In this document: positions 61,648 to 64,000 of the stretch, piece after piece | How positions within the stretch are numbered: position 1 is the stretch's first letter | How the letters are laid out: the number at the start of each line of letters is the position of its first letter | Assembly: GCA_024508855.1 (NCBI GenBank) | Contig: JANINJ010000095.1 | Coordinates: 27,762 to 91,761 of the forward strand | Origin: Xanthobacteraceae bacterium | Lineage (GTDB): Bacteria > Pseudomonadota > Alphaproteobacteria > Rhizobiales > Xanthobacteraceae | Length of the DNA: 64,000 nucleotides | Direction: 5' to 3' | Program-made: the position numbers and the translations under genes | The notes under the pieces: model-generated | The model's database searches: none | What the model saw: the letters and a program-made list of their open reading frames with translations, nothing else | What the model was told of the DNA's origin: nothing

Positions 61648-61708
61648 GGAAAGCAGCCGCTGAACCATTTAGCTGTTTCCCATTTAAATTCAGAACGACA
61701 ATCGAACT

Positions 61709-63580
61709 CTACAGCCCCGCACATCCGACCCATCGCGCCGACGCGCTTTCGTCATCGAGTATCGCGACCTCTGCCGCGCGGCGCGCGATCACCGCGCGCT
61801 GGTTGACGTAACCCTTGTCGGTGATCTCGCCGCAATCGACCGACGGCATCTCCGTCAGCAACAGCGCGCGCGTGGCATGGCCCGCCGAGCCACCGCTTTG
61901 TGCCTTAAGTTTGGCGAGGCCGTTCGCAATCGCCATTCGCACCGTTCCACTGCCCAGCACGTCCTCGACGCTCGCATCATCCGTCAATGCAGCCAACGCA
62001 CGGCACGCGGCAATATTCGGGAACACCAGAAAGCGCACGTGATCGCCGCCATGACCGGTGACGACGATATCCTGCGCCAGCGGCGCCAACGCCGCGATAC
62101 CGTTAACCCGCAGCGTGCCGACACTCACCCACGTGCCCGATGTAAGCTTGAAATCCTCGGCGACACGGCCGTCGAAGAACAATCCCAGCTCCGGCCGGGC
62201 CGGATCAGCGAACGTCACCGCATCGCCGATCAGATAGAAGCCGTCTTCATCGAATGCGGCTTTGGTCTGGTCGGGCGCTTTCCAGTAACCCGGCGTCACG
62301 TTTGGGCCGCGCACGCGCACTTCCAGCTTGTCGCCCGAAGGGACCAGCTTCAGGTCGGTGCCGGGGATCGGCACGCCGATATTGCCGGAGCGCTGTGCCT
62401 GAAAATGGCAATCGGTGGCGAGCGGCGCGGTCTCGGTCGAACCCCACGCCGACACCATCGGCAATGCGCGGCCGATGGTCTTCATCGACATATCCTCGAG
62501 CGCTTCCCACAGATTCTGCGGCAGCGCCGCGCCGGCATAGAACACCGCCTTGACCTCGGTGAAGAAGCGACGGCGCAACGCATCATCCTCGCGCAACGCG
62601 CCGATCAGCATGTCGAAGCCGCGCGGCACGTTGAAATAGACCGTCGGCATCACGCTTTTCAGGTTGGCGAGCGAAGTCGCGAACAGGCCCGGCGCCGGCT
62701 TGCCGCCGTCGATATAGAGCGTGCCGCCGTTGCGCAGCACCATGTTGAAGTTGTGGTTGGCACCAAAGGTGTGGCTCCACGGCAGCCAGTCCAGGAACAC
62801 CAGTTCTTCGTCGGCACGATCGAGGAACGGCCAGACCTGCGCCTTGGCCTGCTGGCTCGTCGTCATCATGCGTTGGGTGTTGATGACGGCCTTCGGCGTT
62901 CCGGTCGATCCGGAGGTGAACAGGAATTTTGCGATCGTATCCGGCCCCACTGTCGCGAAGGCTTTGGCCACGGCGTCACTTTCCGCCGTTGCCGCAAGCG
63001 TGCGAAACGCGATCGCAACCCCACCGGGCGCAGCTTCGCCGCTGACGATGATTGCGCGATGCACGGACGCGATGGCCGCGACCGCCGGCGCAAACGCCTT
63101 CAGGTTCGTGACATAGATCGCACCGGGATCGAGCAGCGCGATCATGCTCTTCAGCTTGTCGTAGTCCTTGGCGATCAGCGAATAGGCCGGCGACACCGCC
63201 GCCACCGGAACGCCGACATGCAACGCAGCCAGCGCGAACAGCGCATGATCGATGCTGTTGTCGGACAGGACGACCAATGGACGATCCACGCTCATGCCCT
63301 GGGCGAGGATCCAGCTTGCAACACTGCGCACCTGCCGCAGTGCGTCACCATAAGTCACCGTGGTCCACGGCCGATCGGCATTCCCACGTTCGCCGAGGAA
63401 AATCCGCTGCGGGGCACGCTGCGCCCATTGTTCGAGCCAGTCACCGACGCAACGCGCGCTTGCTTGCAGCGGAACGGTCGACTTCAGCCAGATCGAGCCA
63501 TCGGCGCGGCGGTCGGCCACGATCTGCGGCGTCGCGAACAACGTTTCGGGCGTGTCGCTCCGCGCGGCGACTGACGTCAT
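61709..63580 (-). CDS. Feruloyl-CoA synthase-like AMP-forming ligase
   Basis: This is a 623-residue acyl-CoA synthetase of the feruloyl-CoA synthase group. It would activate a hydroxycinnamate (ferulate, coumarate or caffeate) or a related aromatic acid. FLFTSGSTGTPKAVINT is the AMP-binding motif, WLPWSHTFGANHNFNMVL is typical of this group, and VSAWGSTETAPLAT, DEDGFYLIGDAVTF and DFKLTSGTWVSVGTLRV follow. Start 63580 has GGGGAGA upstream. No enoyl-CoA hydratase/aldolase (ech) adjoins it, so the downstream route is not visible. Its position ends the aromatic-acid island. Confidence 0.88.
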   Translation of the reverse strand: MTSVAARSDTPETLFATPQIVADRRADGSIWLKSTVPLQASARCVGDWLEQWAQRAPQRIFLGERGNADRPWTTVTYGDALRQVRSVASWILAQGMSVDRPLVVLSDNSIDHALFALAALHVGVPVAAVSPAYSLIAKDYDKLKSMIALLDPGAIYVTNLKAFAPAVAAIASVHRAIIVSGEAAPGGVAIAFRTLAATAESDAVAKAFATVGPDTIAKFLFTSGSTGTPKAVINTQRMMTTSQQAKAQVWPFLDRADEELVFLDWLPWSHTFGANHNFNMVLRNGGTLYIDGGKPAPGLFATSLANLKSVMPTVYFNVPRGFDMLIGALREDDALRRRFFTEVKAVFYAGAALPQNLWEALEDMSMKTIGRALPMVSAWGSTETAPLATDCHFQAQRSGNIGVPIPGTDLKLVPSGDKLEVRVRGPNVTPGYWKAPDQTKAAFDEDGFYLIGDAVTFADPARPELGLFFDGRVAEDFKLTSGTWVSVGTLRVNGIAALAPLAQDIVVTGHGGDHVRFLVFPNIAACRALAALTDDASVEDVLGSGTVRMAIANGLAKLKAQSGGSAGHATRALLLTEMPSVDCGEITDKGYVNQRAVIARRAAEVAILDDESASARWVGCAGL

Positions 63581-63865
63581 GGCGTATTCTCCCCAGCGAT
63601 CATGTTCTTGTGATTTTGCTCTACGCGGGAACCCGGCCTCACCGCAAGATGATTGCGGCTGCGACACATTCTACTTTGGTGCGTCTGGCGAACCACCGCG
63701 AAAGACGGCATTGCCTCGAAATCGCCGAACACGGCGCGCCTGTTGCATGGCACGCAGAGCCTTGAGAGTTGCATTGCCGATGCTGCACAGCAGTTCTAGA
63801 GTGGAAGAAGCGATCGCCGTGCCTCCGGGTCTGTCGGCGACATCATTCCAGACACCCGGGCGCTC
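63581..63865. other. Intergenic region without visible features
   Basis: These 285 bp separate the divergent feruloyl-CoA synthase-like and exbB-like genes and should contain both promoters. I find no clear operator, hairpin or small gene. In particular, no obvious Fur- or Irr-type palindrome is visible ahead of the exbB-like gene. Confidence 0.5.
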
Positions 63866-64000
63866 ATGACGATCTTGAAGTTCATCCAACATCGTTGCGG
63901 TCGCATCGTCACTTCAGTGATGGCGTTTGTATTTGCCTTTCCCGTCACCCCGACTTTTGCTTCGACTGACACGGCATTGTTGCCGCGGGACCTGTCGCCG
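63866..64000 (+). CDS. exbB: Probable ExbB energiser, 3' end outside window
   Basis: Only the first 45 codons are present, running open to the window edge. They encode a signal-peptide-like segment (RIVTSVMAFVFAFPVTPTFA) and the sequence TALLPRDLSP. The latter resembles the entry of ExbB proteins of rhizobial relatives, where an L-P-x-D-L-S-P segment precedes the first helix of the proton channel. ExbB with ExbD and TonB powers outer-membrane uptake of iron complexes. With so little sequence this is a tentative call, and any exported protein with this start could be meant. Confidence 0.5.
   Translation, partial: MTILKFIQHRCGRIVTSVMAFVFAFPVTPTFASTDTALLPRDLSP

Noticed and set aside
61877..63574. 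565-codon open frame opposite the feruloyl-CoA synthase-like gene
   Set aside because: Antisense shadow with highly biased composition and no domain; the minus-strand gene has all AMP-ligase motifs.
1..64000. Insertion sequences, prophage or CRISPR array
   Set aside because: No transposase, integrase, phage structural or cas motif was seen in any supported frame, and the repeats are palindromic intergenic elements without regular spacers.

Overview
The window is a compact, GC-rich, almost fully coding stretch of an alphaproteobacterial chromosome. The most likely source is a Nitrobacteraceae/Bradyrhizobiaceae member of the Rhodopseudomonas-Afipia-Bradyrhizobium type. This is inferred from gcrA, a SAM-II riboswitch ahead of metZ, the phoR-pstSCAB-phoU-phoB order, a box benzoate cluster with boxR, the long dCTP deaminase form, and several families of palindromic intergenic repeats. 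I see no insertion sequence, prophage, CRISPR array or rRNA. One tRNA (Gly, CCC) is present.

Layout. 1-12.7 kb holds mixed housekeeping and oxidoreductase genes: a truncated membrane glycosyltransferase, a SCO-type copper protein, an FAD dehydrogenase, an SnoaL-like protein, an Old Yellow Enzyme, tRNA-Gly, a divergent O6-alkylguanine-DNA alkyltransferase, an AraC regulator, a VOC protein, an SRPBCC protein and a MATE exporter. 12.8-27.2 kb holds a PQQ-type sugar dehydrogenase lipoprotein, dcd, SAM-II riboswitch-metZ, an amino-acid-type binding protein, a translationally coupled opgC-SGNH-SGNH operon, apaG, a LuxR-type regulator and an argD-argF-VOC-hslO operon. 27.3-38.8 kb holds gcrA and the complete phosphate operon (phoR-pstS-pstC-pstA-pstB-phoU-phoB, with a three-repeat Pho box before pstS), then a flippase-like membrane protein and a BON/OmpA protein. 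This block is bracketed by two inverted copies of a 168-bp composite palindromic repeat. 38.8-45.4 kb holds a polysaccharide deacetylase, an SDR, a 0.45-kb hairpin-rich non-coding stretch, four small orphan genes, a diguanylate cyclase and a second PQQ-type dehydrogenase.

45.5-63.6 kb is a catabolic island for aromatic acids. boxA, boxB and boxC encode aerobic hybrid benzoate degradation (epoxidation of benzoyl-CoA, then ring cleavage). A DUF309 protein, an alpha/beta hydrolase and benzoate-CoA ligase lie upstream on the same strand. The divergent boxR encodes the benzoyl-CoA-sensing repressor. A five-gene branched-chain-type ABC transporter probably imports the substrate. An Rrf2-cupin-epimerase operon and a feruloyl-CoA synthase-like ligase follow. 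Together these would take up aromatic acids, activate them to CoA thioesters and open the ring, under BoxR control. The window ends in the first 45 codons of a probable exbB.

Most notable for a second look: the riboswitch with mutually exclusive hairpins before metZ; a start codon inside a perfect 13-bp inverted repeat (DUF309 gene); the opgC operon with one intact and one degenerate SGNH hydrolase; the inverted composite repeats around the phosphate block; the hairpin array near 41.1 kb; TGCA-N6-TGCA motifs before boxC; and an alkyltransferase that keeps its active cysteine but lacks the usual nucleotide-flipping residues.
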